Below are positions 1 to 6,065 of a stretch of 8,159 bases of DNA, in pieces. Source of the DNA: Candidatus Latescibacterota bacterium (lineage in GTDB: Bacteria; Latescibacterota; 4484-107); contig JAUWMS010000085.1 in the NCBI GenBank assembly GCA_030613045.1, positions 1-8,159 on the forward strand, given 5' to 3'. The notes under the pieces are model-generated. The model saw only the letters and a list, made by a program, of their open reading frames with translations. It was not told where the DNA came from and searched no databases. The number at the start of each line of letters is the position of its first letter. Within the stretch, counting starts at the first letter, position 1. The position numbers were made by a program, and so were the translations under genes.

Positions 1-542
1 ATCAGACCGGCTTTGTGGTGATAGTAATCGCCGGCACCCCCGTCCCCGTCCATATCCGTGCCCACGTAATGGGTCCTGTCCGGCCCGACCACCCCATAGA
101 TGGAAGCGATACTGATGATGGATCCCTTTCCCGCTTCCACCATTCTGTTCCCAATGGCTCTGGTCAGGTAGTACGTGCCCGTGGCATTAACCTTAAACGA
201 TTCCTCCCATCCGACAATGTCTCCGTTGAACCCTTTCATCGTGTGTACAACCGAGTTATTCACCAGGATGTCTATTTTTTCGTAGTCCTCATAGACCCTT
301 TCGACAAAAGCATCCATGGAGGCCGTCTCTCCGAGATCGAGCCGGTAGCATGCGACGTCTTTGTATCCCTGCTTCCCAAACGCCGCTTTCGTCCTTTCGA
401 GCTTTTCGAGATTTCTGGAAGCGATAATCACCCGGCAGCCCGCTTCGAGCAAAGCGGACACGATGTCCTTCCCGTATTTTCCCGCGCCCCCGGTGACGAT
501 GGCCGTTCTGCCCGCTATGTCGAAAAGGTCGTTTACGTTCAC
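1..542 (-). CDS. Short-chain dehydrogenase/reductase, PtmA-like (partial, C-terminus beyond left edge)
   Basis: This is an NAD(P)-dependent oxidoreductase of the classical SDR fold; its substrate is unknown, probably a sugar or sugar acid. I read 180 codons from a GTG at 542 that sits 7 bases after an AAGGAGG ribosome site. Visible landmarks are the N-terminal Rossmann loop TGGAGKYG, an Arg after the second strand (ASRN, which favours NADPH), the NNS motif replacing the usual NNAG, the strand ending in IAS with the catalytic Ser, and YYHHK carrying the Tyr-x3-Lys pair. The spacing from Ser to Tyr is 26 residues rather than the usual 13 or so. This longer loop is one I associate with PtmA-like SDRs of nonulosonic-acid loci (family memory, not tested). 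The gene follows its paralogue at 565-1347 by 22 bases and shares most motifs with it, so it is a tandem duplicate in the same operon. The end of the protein lies outside the window. Confidence 0.9.
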   Translation of the reverse strand, partial: MNVNDLFDIAGRTAIVTGGAGKYGKDIVSALLEAGCRVIIASRNLEKLERTKAAFGKQGYKDVACYRLDLGETASMDAFVERVYEDYEKIDILVNNSVVHTMKGFNGDIVGWEESFKVNATGTYYLTRAIGNRMVEAGKGSIISIASIYGVVGPDRTHYVGTDMDGDGGAGDYYHHKAGL

Positions 543-564
543 GTTCCCGCCTCCTTCATTTCTG

Positions 565-1347
565 TTATTTCTGTACGTAGCCCGCATCGAGCATAATGTT
601 TTCGCCGGTGATATACTTGGCCGCATCCGAGGCCAACAGCACGATCACGCCCTTGATATCATCGTCGTCCGCCATTCTTCCGAGAAAGGTGCGGTCGTTG
701 TATCGCTCCACAAAGATCGGATTTTGATCGTTGAACTTCCCGCCCGGCGCTACCGAATTGACGCGCACACCGTGTTTTCCATAGTAAGCGGCCAGAAAGC
801 GCGTCAAGTTGATGCCTCCTCCCTTGTGAAAGAAATAATCGGGGATCGCGCCGTCCATCTCCGTTCCTTCATACAGGGTAAGATCCACGCCGACGCCGCC
901 CTCCATGGAGGCGATGTTTATGATGGAGCCGCTGCCGCGCTCGGCCATCCGGTTTCCGATCGCGCGCGTCAGATAGAAAAACCCGGTGGCGTTGACTTTC
1001 ATGGAGGTTTCCCAGTTGGAAATATCGTCGTTAAAATTTTTCATCGGTCTGGCAACCGAGTTGTTTACCAGAATGTCTATCTCCCCATAATCCCCAGAGA
1101 CCCGCTTGACAAACTCGTCAATGGAAGCCATATCGCCCTGATCGAACCGGTAGCAGGCCACGTCATTATACCCCTGTTTGCCGAATTCCTCCTTCGTTTC
1201 CTCCAGCTTATCGAGATTCCTCGAAGCCAGGATCACGCGGCAGCCCGCTTCGAGCAGGCCCGTTGCAATATCTTTTCCATAAAGGCCGGCGCCGCCCGTC
1301 ACGATGGCGGATCTCCCCTTGATGTTCAAAAGTTCCGTTACCTTCAT
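565..1347 (-). CDS. Short-chain dehydrogenase/reductase, PtmA-like
   Basis: This 260-residue NAD(P)-dependent SDR has TGGAGLYG at residues 17-24 for the dinucleotide, Arg43 after strand two, VNNS at 94-97, Asn119, Ser147, and Tyr171-x3-Lys175 as the catalytic set. The second Gly of the classical TGxxxGxG motif is Leu here and Lys in the neighbouring paralogue. Ser147 and Tyr171 are 24 residues apart, so there is an insertion of about 11 residues carrying YEGTEMDG. The last residues (ITGENIMLDAGY) are the usual SDR C-terminal signature. I chose the ATG at 1347 because it overlaps the stop of the aldo/keto reductase as ATGA and follows a GAGGAGG site inside that gene. An in-frame start at 1395 would add 16 residues unlike any SDR N-terminus. 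It probably acts on the same sugar-derived substrate as its neighbours; that is inference. Confidence 0.93.
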   Translation of the reverse strand: MKVTELLNIKGRSAIVTGGAGLYGKDIATGLLEAGCRVILASRNLDKLEETKEEFGKQGYNDVACYRFDQGDMASIDEFVKRVSGDYGEIDILVNNSVARPMKNFNDDISNWETSMKVNATGFFYLTRAIGNRMAERGSGSIINIASMEGGVGVDLTLYEGTEMDGAIPDYFFHKGGGINLTRFLAAYYGKHGVRVNSVAPGGKFNDQNPIFVERYNDRTFLGRMADDDDIKGVIVLLASDAAKYITGENIMLDAGYVQK

Positions 1348-2324
1348 GCGTTCCTCCTCTGCTGCTGTTGCCACATCAGTAGTCTCTGGTCCCACAAAAA
1401 AGGATTCAGAACGTACTCGGGAACCTCCCCGAACGCCGTTCGTATCTTTTGGATCAGCGCGCGCTCCAAAGGTTCCTTCTCATATATTCTCAGATTTTCT
1501 TTGAATTGCGTCTGCGAATCTATGCCTATGATCGTCGAGGTGATCTCCGGCACGGAGAACACATACCGCAATACCAGTTCTTTTACTTCAAGTCCAGCTT
1601 CCGCCGCGATCCGATTGAGGGATTCCTTGTAGCACAGCGATTCGGTGACGTGTTCGGGAACCTCGTCCATCTCCATCAGCAAGAGCCCTTTCAGGTAGGA
1701 GCTTCTATTGAAGACGGCGATTCCACGTTCTGAGGCAACCGCGAGGATGCCGGCCTTATCCCACCGGGCATCAAATACGTTATACGGAATCTGGATGGCT
1801 TCTACGGCCGGGTCTTTGAAGCATTCGATGGCCTCCGAGGGTCCCATGGCTATGGAGACACCGAGATGTCCTACCGTACCTTTCGAGACCGCTTCTTTCA
1901 AATAATTCCAGATCAAGCCATCTCTGAATGTTCGATACTCAGGTCGGTGGAGGAGATAGAACGGAATAGTCGCCAATCCAAGAGACTCCATGCTCTTGCG
2001 GAGCGCATCCTTCACTTCGTCCAGCACCGCCTCATCCGTTTTTTCGTGATAGTTTTCAGAGAGGTCCAATTTGGTGCAGATTACGAAATCATCCACCGCG
2101 CCGATCTCTCTTAAAGCCTTCCCGATGGTTTCCTCACTCGTGCCATACACTCTCGAAGTGTCTATGAAGTTGACCCCGTTTTCCAGGGCCGTCTCGAATA
2201 TATTCAGCACATCGGAATAGGAAACCTGGCCGGTTTTGTTGTTGATTCCGTACTCCAGGCCAAACTGCACCGTGCCTATGCCGAATCGAGAGATCTTCAG
2301 TTCTTTGAAAGGAGGATATTCCAT
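1344..2324 (-). CDS. Aldo/keto reductase
   Basis: This 326-residue member of the aldo/keto reductase superfamily is a TIM barrel that reduces carbonyls, or oxidises alcohols, with NAD(P)H. The catalytic tetrad is complete: Asp55 and Tyr60 in FIDTSRVYG, Lys85 in ICTKL, and His126 in YLLHRP. The N-terminal GIGTVQFGLEYG resembles the single-domain AKRs found in sugar and flagellin-glycan loci. The protein ends in four glutamines followed by RRNA, and the codons for this tail also supply the ribosome site for the next SDR. I chose the ATG at 2324, which is 7 bases after the aldolase stop. The frame stays open 100 codons upstream, but that stretch is antisense-like sequence inside the aldolase gene. 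The ribosome site at this start is weak (AGGG only), so translation probably depends on coupling to the aldolase. The 4-base overlap with the following SDR supports an operon. Confidence 0.93.
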   Translation of the reverse strand: MEYPPFKELKISRFGIGTVQFGLEYGINNKTGQVSYSDVLNIFETALENGVNFIDTSRVYGTSEETIGKALREIGAVDDFVICTKLDLSENYHEKTDEAVLDEVKDALRKSMESLGLATIPFYLLHRPEYRTFRDGLIWNYLKEAVSKGTVGHLGVSIAMGPSEAIECFKDPAVEAIQIPYNVFDARWDKAGILAVASERGIAVFNRSSYLKGLLLMEMDEVPEHVTESLCYKESLNRIAAEAGLEVKELVLRYVFSVPEITSTIIGIDSQTQFKENLRIYEKEPLERALIQKIRTAFGEVPEYVLNPFLWDQRLLMWQQQQRRNA

Positions 2325-2331
2325 ATCAGCC

Positions 2332-3099
2332 CTATCTGTCGAATGCTTCGAGAATGCTCTGAAAATATGCGGACAGCCCAACCACATCGGCCCCCATACT
2401 GATATACGTGTACCCCATCTCCACGAGTTGGGCAAAATTGGCCGGCCCGCCCACTGTGCCCGCAAACTTGCCGTGCTTCCGACATACGTCCGCAACCCGC
2501 TTCCTCGTCTCCGATATTTTGGGATTGAGCCAATCCCCCGGCGCGCCGATTCCCTGTGAAAAATCTCCCGGACCGAAGAAGAGGAGGTCAATCCCCTCGA
2601 GCGCCGCGATCTTCTCAAGATCATCTAGGGGTTCGGGGTCTTCGATCTGCACGCACACAAACCGCTCTCTGTTGGCCTGCTCGATGTAGTCCGCGGTATC
2701 TATCAAACAAAAAGCCCCATCGGCGTTTCCGCCGTCGAGGGGGCGTCTTCCGACAGGGTGGAAGCGTGTTGTTCTCACAATGAATTTGGCCTCTTCGCAA
2801 CTCATAATATGGGGAACCATGATACCCGCCGCATCGAGTTCCAGAGGTCTTATGTAATCGCTGTAGGATCCTTTGGCCACCCGGACCATCACGTCCGTAT
2901 CATACATCTTCGCCGCCCGGATGTGATTCTCCACCGTTCCCCAGTCCGTGGGCACGTGCTCCATATCAATCCACACCGAATCGAACCCAATCATGGAGGC
3001 GATCTCCGTAACTCTGGGATCGAGCAGGTTCAACTTCACACAGCTTGCCACCTTACCGGCACGGAGTTTTTCGAGGACTCTGCTTTTTCTCATTTTCAT
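2332..3099 (-). CDS. HpcH/HpaI-family class II aldolase
   Basis: This 255-residue protein belongs to the metal-dependent aldolases that split or join 2-oxo acids with pyruvate-type products, such as 2-keto-3-deoxy-rhamnonate or 4-hydroxy-2-oxo-heptanedioate aldolase. Its residues match the family layout: Asp45 and His48 in WIDMEH, Arg73 in MVRVAK, metal ligands Glu153 (VQIED) and Asp179 (FFGPGDFS), and GRRPLDGG at 117-124. The 26-residue spacing between the two metal ligands is that of HpaI. The ATG at 3099 follows AGAGGA by 8 bases; a second ATG two codons later is possible. It is the first gene of a compact set with an aldo/keto reductase and two SDRs. Sugar-acid routes of the non-phosphorylative type combine dehydrogenases with such an aldolase, but no dehydratase or lactonase is visible here. 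The exact substrate cannot be called. Confidence 0.93.
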   Translation of the reverse strand: MKMRKSRVLEKLRAGKVASCVKLNLLDPRVTEIASMIGFDSVWIDMEHVPTDWGTVENHIRAAKMYDTDVMVRVAKGSYSDYIRPLELDAAGIMVPHIMSCEEAKFIVRTTRFHPVGRRPLDGGNADGAFCLIDTADYIEQANRERFVCVQIEDPEPLDDLEKIAALEGIDLLFFGPGDFSQGIGAPGDWLNPKISETRKRVADVCRKHGKFAGTVGGPANFAQLVEMGYTYISMGADVVGLSAYFQSILEAFDR

Positions 3100-3117
3100 A
3101 CGGTTTATCCTCTCAAT

Positions 3118-3177
3118 TTATAATGGCGTAGTATCCACACCCACCACTTCGCCCTGCAATGCGGTTATCCATTCCAC
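3118..3177 (-). pseudogene. VapC-like PIN toxin, 5-prime remnant only
   Basis: A GTG at 3177 overlaps the end of the antitoxin by 13 bases, the usual arrangement for a toxin in a VapBC-type pair. It encodes 19 residues, beginning (V/M)EWITALQGEVVGVDTTPL, then stops at TAA (3120-3118). From family knowledge, PIN-domain toxins with this leader carry the first catalytic Asp in a segment like GxDTxPLIYFIE. Here the reading stops right after PL. After the stop the same frame reads IERINR and runs directly into the ATG of the aldolase, so nothing is left of the rest of the toxin. I interpret this as a deletion that removed nearly all of the toxin and joined its start to the aldolase leader. The toxin cannot be active. 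The assignment rests on a short match, so it could be an unrelated small ORF. Confidence 0.6.
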
Positions 3178-3383
3178 GAGTCTCGCTCCCGGTTCACATA
3201 TTCCTGAGCATCCACGCCCTGCCAGATTTCTTTGCCCAACCCTTGGAGTTCCAAAATGCTTCCTCTGGGGGGAGAGACCTGATGACGAACAAACGCGGTC
3301 AATTCTTCTAACAGCCGAAGTTGGTCCACAGAGGAAAGGCGTTGAACTCGACTTAGTGCTTCGTAATAGGAAGTGGCTGACAT
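3165..3383 (-). CDS. Orphan VapB-like antitoxin (DUF2281-like)
   Basis: This small protein of 72 residues has the look of a type II antitoxin. Its N-terminal helices are rich in Leu, Glu and Arg (SSVDQLRLLEELTAFV). After a Pro/Ser linker comes a C-terminal segment (GLGKEIWQGVDAQEYVNRER) ending in DSWNG. I recall this tail from antitoxins paired with PIN-domain toxins; it would bind the toxin. I chose the ATG at 3383, preceded by GAGAG; a TTG five codons earlier is less likely. Its expected partner survives only as 19 codons (3118-3177), so the antitoxin is an orphan. It may neutralise a related toxin elsewhere, act only as a DNA-binding protein, or be decaying. Its stop lies 65 bases before the aldolase start, so transcription from its promoter could run on into that operon. 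Confidence 0.65.
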   Translation of the reverse strand: MSATSYYEALSRVQRLSSVDQLRLLEELTAFVRHQVSPPRGSILELQGLGKEIWQGVDAQEYVNRERDSWNG

Positions 3384-3422
3384 GATACACTCTCTCAAAT
3401 TTTGGTGATGGGTGAATTCCGA

Positions 3423-3430
3423 GAACGTTC
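3423..3430. promoter_or_regulatory. Short palindrome GAACGTTC upstream of the antitoxin
   Basis: An 8-base perfect palindrome lies within GAGAACGTTCCC, centred about 43 bases before the antitoxin start. Type II antitoxins usually bind palindromes near their own promoter, so this is a candidate operator. A single 8-base palindrome is easily a chance event, and I find no clear -10/-35 pair beside it. Confidence 0.2.
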
Positions 3431-3536
3431 CCGCTGTTTGTGAATTGCGAAGAGTTTGGGTATGTTATCCGAAGTCGCTTATTTCTGCTTGAATTTAGCT
3501 GATTCGGCGAAATTCTTGCTCAAGCCCACCAAAATC

Positions 3537-3644
3537 TCACGAAACCCGATGATCCTTCTTCCGCCTTGCCCAGAACACGACTATAGTGCCGACAATGGCG
3601 CTTACAACAGAGACCACCGTTAAGGTCAAATCGTAGGCATTCAT
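3537..3644 (-). CDS. Small single-span membrane protein (35 residues)
   Basis: This short ORF starts 4 bases after the fabH stop and reads MNAYDLTLTVVSVV, continuing through SAIVGTIVVFWA into RRKKDHRVS. It has one hydrophobic segment (about residues 6-26), a Trp at the likely membrane interface and a basic tail, which predicts N-terminus outside and C-terminus in the cytoplasm. A GAGG lies about 11 bases upstream of the ATG, inside the last codons of fabH, so translational coupling is plausible. I do not recognise a family. The general build resembles small holin-like or type I toxin peptides, but also many unrelated small membrane proteins. It could also be a chance reading frame, though the clean hydrophobic-then-basic pattern and the tight spacing argue for a real gene. 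Confidence 0.5.
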   Translation of the reverse strand: MNAYDLTLTVVSVVSAIVGTIVVFWARRKKDHRVS

Positions 3645-3648
3645 CTAG

Positions 3649-4650
3649 TCAAAACCTCACCAGCGCCGAAGCCCACGTCAGTCCGCCTCCAAACGCCACC
3701 AAAAGCACCAGAGCCCCCGATTCTATTCGTCCATTTTTCCGGGCCTCGTCCAGTGCGATGGGAATGGTGGCCGCGGAGGTGTTTCCGTATTCGTTCAAAT
3801 TGACGTACACCTTCTCCATCGGGAGATCAATGCGCCTCGCCGTAGCCCGAATAATTCGCATATTCGCCTGATGGGGGATCATCAAATCCACGTCCTCGCC
3901 GGAAAGTCCCTCTGCCTTCAAAATGCGCATTGCCGCATCGCCCATCGCTTGAACCGCTACTTTGAAGGTCTCCCGTCCGCTCATTCGGATAAAATGCATC
4001 CCCTGATCCACGGTCTCGTGCGAAGCCGGATTTCTGGACCCTCCGCCGAGGATATATAAAATTTCGCCCTTCGAGCCATCGCTTTTCAGATACGTGGAGA
4101 GAATGCCTCGATCTCCATCGGGACACGGACTCACCACTGCGGCGCCCGCGCCATCTCCGAACAGCACACACGTATTCCGGTCGGTCCAATCCGTGATCCT
4201 GGAGAGCGTCTCCGAAGCGATCACAAGAACGTGCCTGCATTTGCCCGAAGCCACCATAAGATCGGCGACGGACAGGGCATAAATAAATCCGGAGCAGGCG
4301 GCGTTTACATCCATAGCTCCGGCGTTGACCGCACTGATGGCCTCCTGAATCACGCAGGCGGTGGAGGGAAAAACCATCTCCGGGGTGACCGTAGCCACCA
4401 GAATCAAATCCACCACCTCCGGCCCGATGCCTGCATCGTCCAAGGCGCGTTTGGCGGCCTCGGCTCCGAGAGTACCTGTTGTTTCTCCATCCCGCGCAAT
4501 GTGTCTCCGCTCGATCCCGCTTCGGGTTCTGATCCATTCGTCGGAGGTGTCCACCATCTTCTCTAAGTCAAAATTGGTGAGCACCTTCTCCGGAACCGCA
4601 TGTCCCGTACCCGCAATATAGGCCCGCCTGAGATTATTCGTTCGATGCAC
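3649..4650 (-). CDS. fabH: Beta-ketoacyl-ACP synthase III
   Basis: FabH condenses acetyl-CoA (or another short acyl-CoA) with malonyl-ACP to start type II fatty acid synthesis in the cytoplasm. The 333-residue protein has the complete catalytic triad: Cys119 in NAACSGF, His260 in PHQANMRI and Asn290 in YGNTSAATIP. It also has the N-terminal DTSDEWIRTRSGIERR signature (34-49), the FGDGAGA loop (164-170) and the C-terminal FGGGLTW. The start is a GTG at 4650, six bases after AGAGGAAG, 17 bases inside the end of plsX. This overlap makes translational coupling to plsX likely. In many bacteria fabD, fabG and acpP follow fabH; here they do not, and the cluster ends with a small membrane ORF and a decayed toxin-antitoxin pair. 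Confidence 0.97.
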   Translation of the reverse strand: MHRTNNLRRAYIAGTGHAVPEKVLTNFDLEKMVDTSDEWIRTRSGIERRHIARDGETTGTLGAEAAKRALDDAGIGPEVVDLILVATVTPEMVFPSTACVIQEAISAVNAGAMDVNAACSGFIYALSVADLMVASGKCRHVLVIASETLSRITDWTDRNTCVLFGDGAGAAVVSPCPDGDRGILSTYLKSDGSKGEILYILGGGSRNPASHETVDQGMHFIRMSGRETFKVAVQAMGDAAMRILKAEGLSGEDVDLMIPHQANMRIIRATARRIDLPMEKVYVNLNEYGNTSAATIPIALDEARKNGRIESGALVLLVAFGGGLTWASALVRF

Positions 4651-5650
4651 TATTCTTCCTCTGCAAATGTTCCTTGATGTGATCGTTGACGCGCTCCCGA
4701 ACCATGCGCTGAGCTACAAAGATGGCGTTCTTGATCGCCTTGGCGGAGGAATTCCCGTGACAGATGATCGCCACGCCATCCACGCCAAGAAGCGGCGCGC
4801 CTCCGTACTCCTGATAATCCAATTTTTTGCGAATTCCCTCCACCGCGCCTTTAAGCAAAAAAGCCCCCAACTTCCGGCTCCAACTGGACATAATCTGCTC
4901 CCGGATGCTGGTGGCCAGAAAACCGACCATACTTTCGGCGAACTTGAGGATCACGTTTCCCACGAATCCGTCACATACCACCACATCCGCCGTGCCTTTC
5001 GGAATATCCCGTCCCTCCACGTTGCCGATGAAATTGAGATCCGGATCGGCGGCGAGAAGTTCGTGCGTTTTCAGGGTATTCGAATCGCCTTTGGAACTCT
5101 CCTCCCCAATGCTGAGCAATCCGATCTTAGGCTTCTCGATCCCTAATACGTGACTCGCATAAAGCTCCCCCATCACGGCAAACTGGAACAGCCATTCCGG
5201 TTTGCACGAGGCATTCGCACCGGCGTCGAGCAGGACACACATCCCCTTCTCGGTGGGCAACGGCGAAGCAATCGCGGGACGACTCACCTCAGCGAGGCGT
5301 CCGAGGCTCAGAAGCGAAGAAGCTACCGCAGCGCCGGTATGCCCCGCGCTGATAACCGCCTGCGCTGCGCCCTCCTTCTGGAGCTTCATCGCCACGGCAA
5401 TAGAGGAATCGCTTTTTCTGCGCAGGATGGCAGCCGGGGACTTATCCGCCATCTCAATAATCTCAGAAGCCGGTACAATGGTGATTCCGTGGATCGGAGG
5501 GAACTTTCTCAGTTCACTCTGGAGACGCGCCTCCTTTCCCACCAACAAAATCTCCACGTCTTCATCCGACTCACGAGCGGCTTCTACGGCTCCGAGAACC
5601 ATTACCTCCGGAGCCTGATCTCCGCCCATCGCATCTAATGCAATTCGCAT
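4634..5650 (-). CDS. plsX: Phosphate acyltransferase PlsX
   Basis: PlsX converts acyl-ACP and inorganic phosphate to acyl-phosphate, the donor used by PlsY for the first acylation of glycerol-3-phosphate; it is a peripheral membrane enzyme. The 338-residue product begins MRIALDAMGGDQAPEV, the family signature. It carries GHTGAA (103-108), LDAGAN (141-146), NVEGRD (210-215), CDGFVGN (226-232), YGGAPLLGVDG (282-292) and HGNSSAKA (298-305), all typical, and the usual length. I chose the ATG at 5650. An upstream in-frame ATG at 5737 would add 29 residues encoded by repeat DNA and is rejected. No good ribosome site precedes 5650 (only GGA about 9 bases before). The arm of a palindromic repeat ends 18 bases upstream, so repeat insertion may have replaced the original leader. 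It overlaps fabH by 17 bases. Confidence 0.97.
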   Translation of the reverse strand: MRIALDAMGGDQAPEVMVLGAVEAARESDEDVEILLVGKEARLQSELRKFPPIHGITIVPASEIIEMADKSPAAILRRKSDSSIAVAMKLQKEGAAQAVISAGHTGAAVASSLLSLGRLAEVSRPAIASPLPTEKGMCVLLDAGANASCKPEWLFQFAVMGELYASHVLGIEKPKIGLLSIGEESSKGDSNTLKTHELLAADPDLNFIGNVEGRDIPKGTADVVVCDGFVGNVILKFAESMVGFLATSIREQIMSSWSRKLGAFLLKGAVEGIRKKLDYQEYGGAPLLGVDGVAIICHGNSSAKAIKNAIFVAQRMVRERVNDHIKEHLQRKNSASNE

Positions 5651-5668
5651 GGTGGGTCCATGGGTCTC

Positions 5669-5775
5669 ACCGCAAAGACGCAAAGAACACCAAAATCTTA
5701 ACGAATGTGAATTGTTCATTACTAATTGTTTATTCACAATTCACAATTAGGGGGGATTCTCCGCGTCTCTGCGGT
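5669..5775. repeat. Palindromic element copy A (107 bases) with terminal inverted repeats
   Basis: Left arm ACCGCAAAGACGCAAAGA (5669-5686) matches the reverse complement of the right arm (5758-5775) at 15 of 18 positions, and all three differences are purine transitions. In the minus-strand transcript these become G-U pairs, so the RNA arms could pair over their full length. The interior holds an AT-rich palindrome (5706-5745). The element fills half of the rpmF-plsX gap and has relatives at 6066-6173 and 6784-6855. No transposase is present and I see no clear target-site duplication, so MITE-like origin is an inference. Confidence 0.8.
5706..5745. repeat. AT-rich inverted repeat nested in element A
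   Basis: A perfect 10-base inverted repeat, TGTGAATTGT (5706-5715) and ACAATTCACA (5736-5745), has a 20-base loop that itself contains AATTGT. ATTCACAATT-type units are repeated here. It interrupts the centre of the surrounding element, at nearly the same relative position as the unrelated palindrome inside copy B. Confidence 0.7.
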
Positions 5776-5793
5776 ATTCGTAGGAATAAACGA

Positions 5794-5846
5794 AAATGTC
5801 AAATGCCAAAACCCTCTTTGGCATTTGGATTTTGACATTTGGCATT
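5794..5846. repeat. Palindromic repeat built on AATGTCAAATGCCAAA
   Basis: The left arm AAATGTCAAATGCCAAA (5794-5810) pairs with TTTGGCATTTG (5817-5827) and, after a short bulge, with TTGACATTT. A third GGCATT follows at 5841-5846. The motif TTTGGCATTT or its complement therefore occurs repeatedly in about 50 bases. It lies between rpmF and element A. No coding capacity or terminator-like T run on the coding strand is seen. Confidence 0.75.
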
Positions 5847-5860
5847 CCCCTGAAGGGGGG

Positions 5861-6043
5861 CTATCCTTCTCTCGGCGTGATCATTTTTCGGCCGTTGTAA
5901 TAGCCGCAGTTCGGACAAATTCGATGCGGCATTCTGGGCTGGCTGCAGTTCGAACATGCCACTAACGTCGGCGCGGTCAGCTTCCAATGGGTTCTGCGCT
6001 TATCGCGCCGCGCCTTTGAAATTTTGCGTCTTGGTAGGGCCAC
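5861..6043 (-). CDS. rpmF: Ribosomal protein bL32
   Basis: This 60-residue protein of the large ribosomal subunit has a basic N-terminus (ALPRRKISKARRDKRR) followed by the conserved THWKLTAPTLV. A zinc ribbon follows with Cys30-x2-Cys33 and Cys43-x2-Cys46 (CSNC and CPNCGYYNGR). All four cysteines are kept, so this is the zinc-binding form. The start is a GTG at 6043, 8 bases after a full AGGAGG (6057-6052). An upstream in-frame start at 6067 would add eight residues not seen in L32. Its position between yceD and plsX is the conserved order in many bacteria. A small CCCC-TGAA-GGGG hairpin follows the stop but lacks a T run. Confidence 0.97.
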   Translation of the reverse strand: MALPRRKISKARRDKRRTHWKLTAPTLVACSNCSQPRMPHRICPNCGYYNGRKMITPREG

Positions 6044-6065
6044 GTTTGAATCCTCCTCTGGTGTC

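Noticed and set aside
361..1632. Plus-strand ORF of 423 codons antisense to the SDR and aldo/keto reductase genes
   Set aside because: It lies opposite two genes with intact catalytic motifs, has no recognisable domain, and its length follows from the codon pattern of the real genes.
2332..2624. Longer aldo/keto reductase starting at 2624
   Set aside because: The extra 100 codons overlap the aldolase gene in another frame, have an Arg/Ser-rich shadow composition, and AKR homology begins at the ATG at 2324.
3404..3540. Inverted CACCAAAAT copies at 3404-3411 and about 3528-3536
   Set aside because: The match is only about 9 bases over a long distance and no element boundary or gene supports it; likely chance.
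3827..4537. Minus-strand ORF of 236 codons inside fabH in another frame
   Set aside because: Its composition is dominated by Arg, Gly and Ser, as expected of a frame-shifted shadow; fabH covers the whole stretch with complete motifs.
5847..5860. CCCC-TGAA-GGGG hairpin directly after the rpmF stop as a terminator
   Set aside because: The stem is only 4 pairs, no T run follows on the minus strand, and plsX lies downstream in the same orientation.
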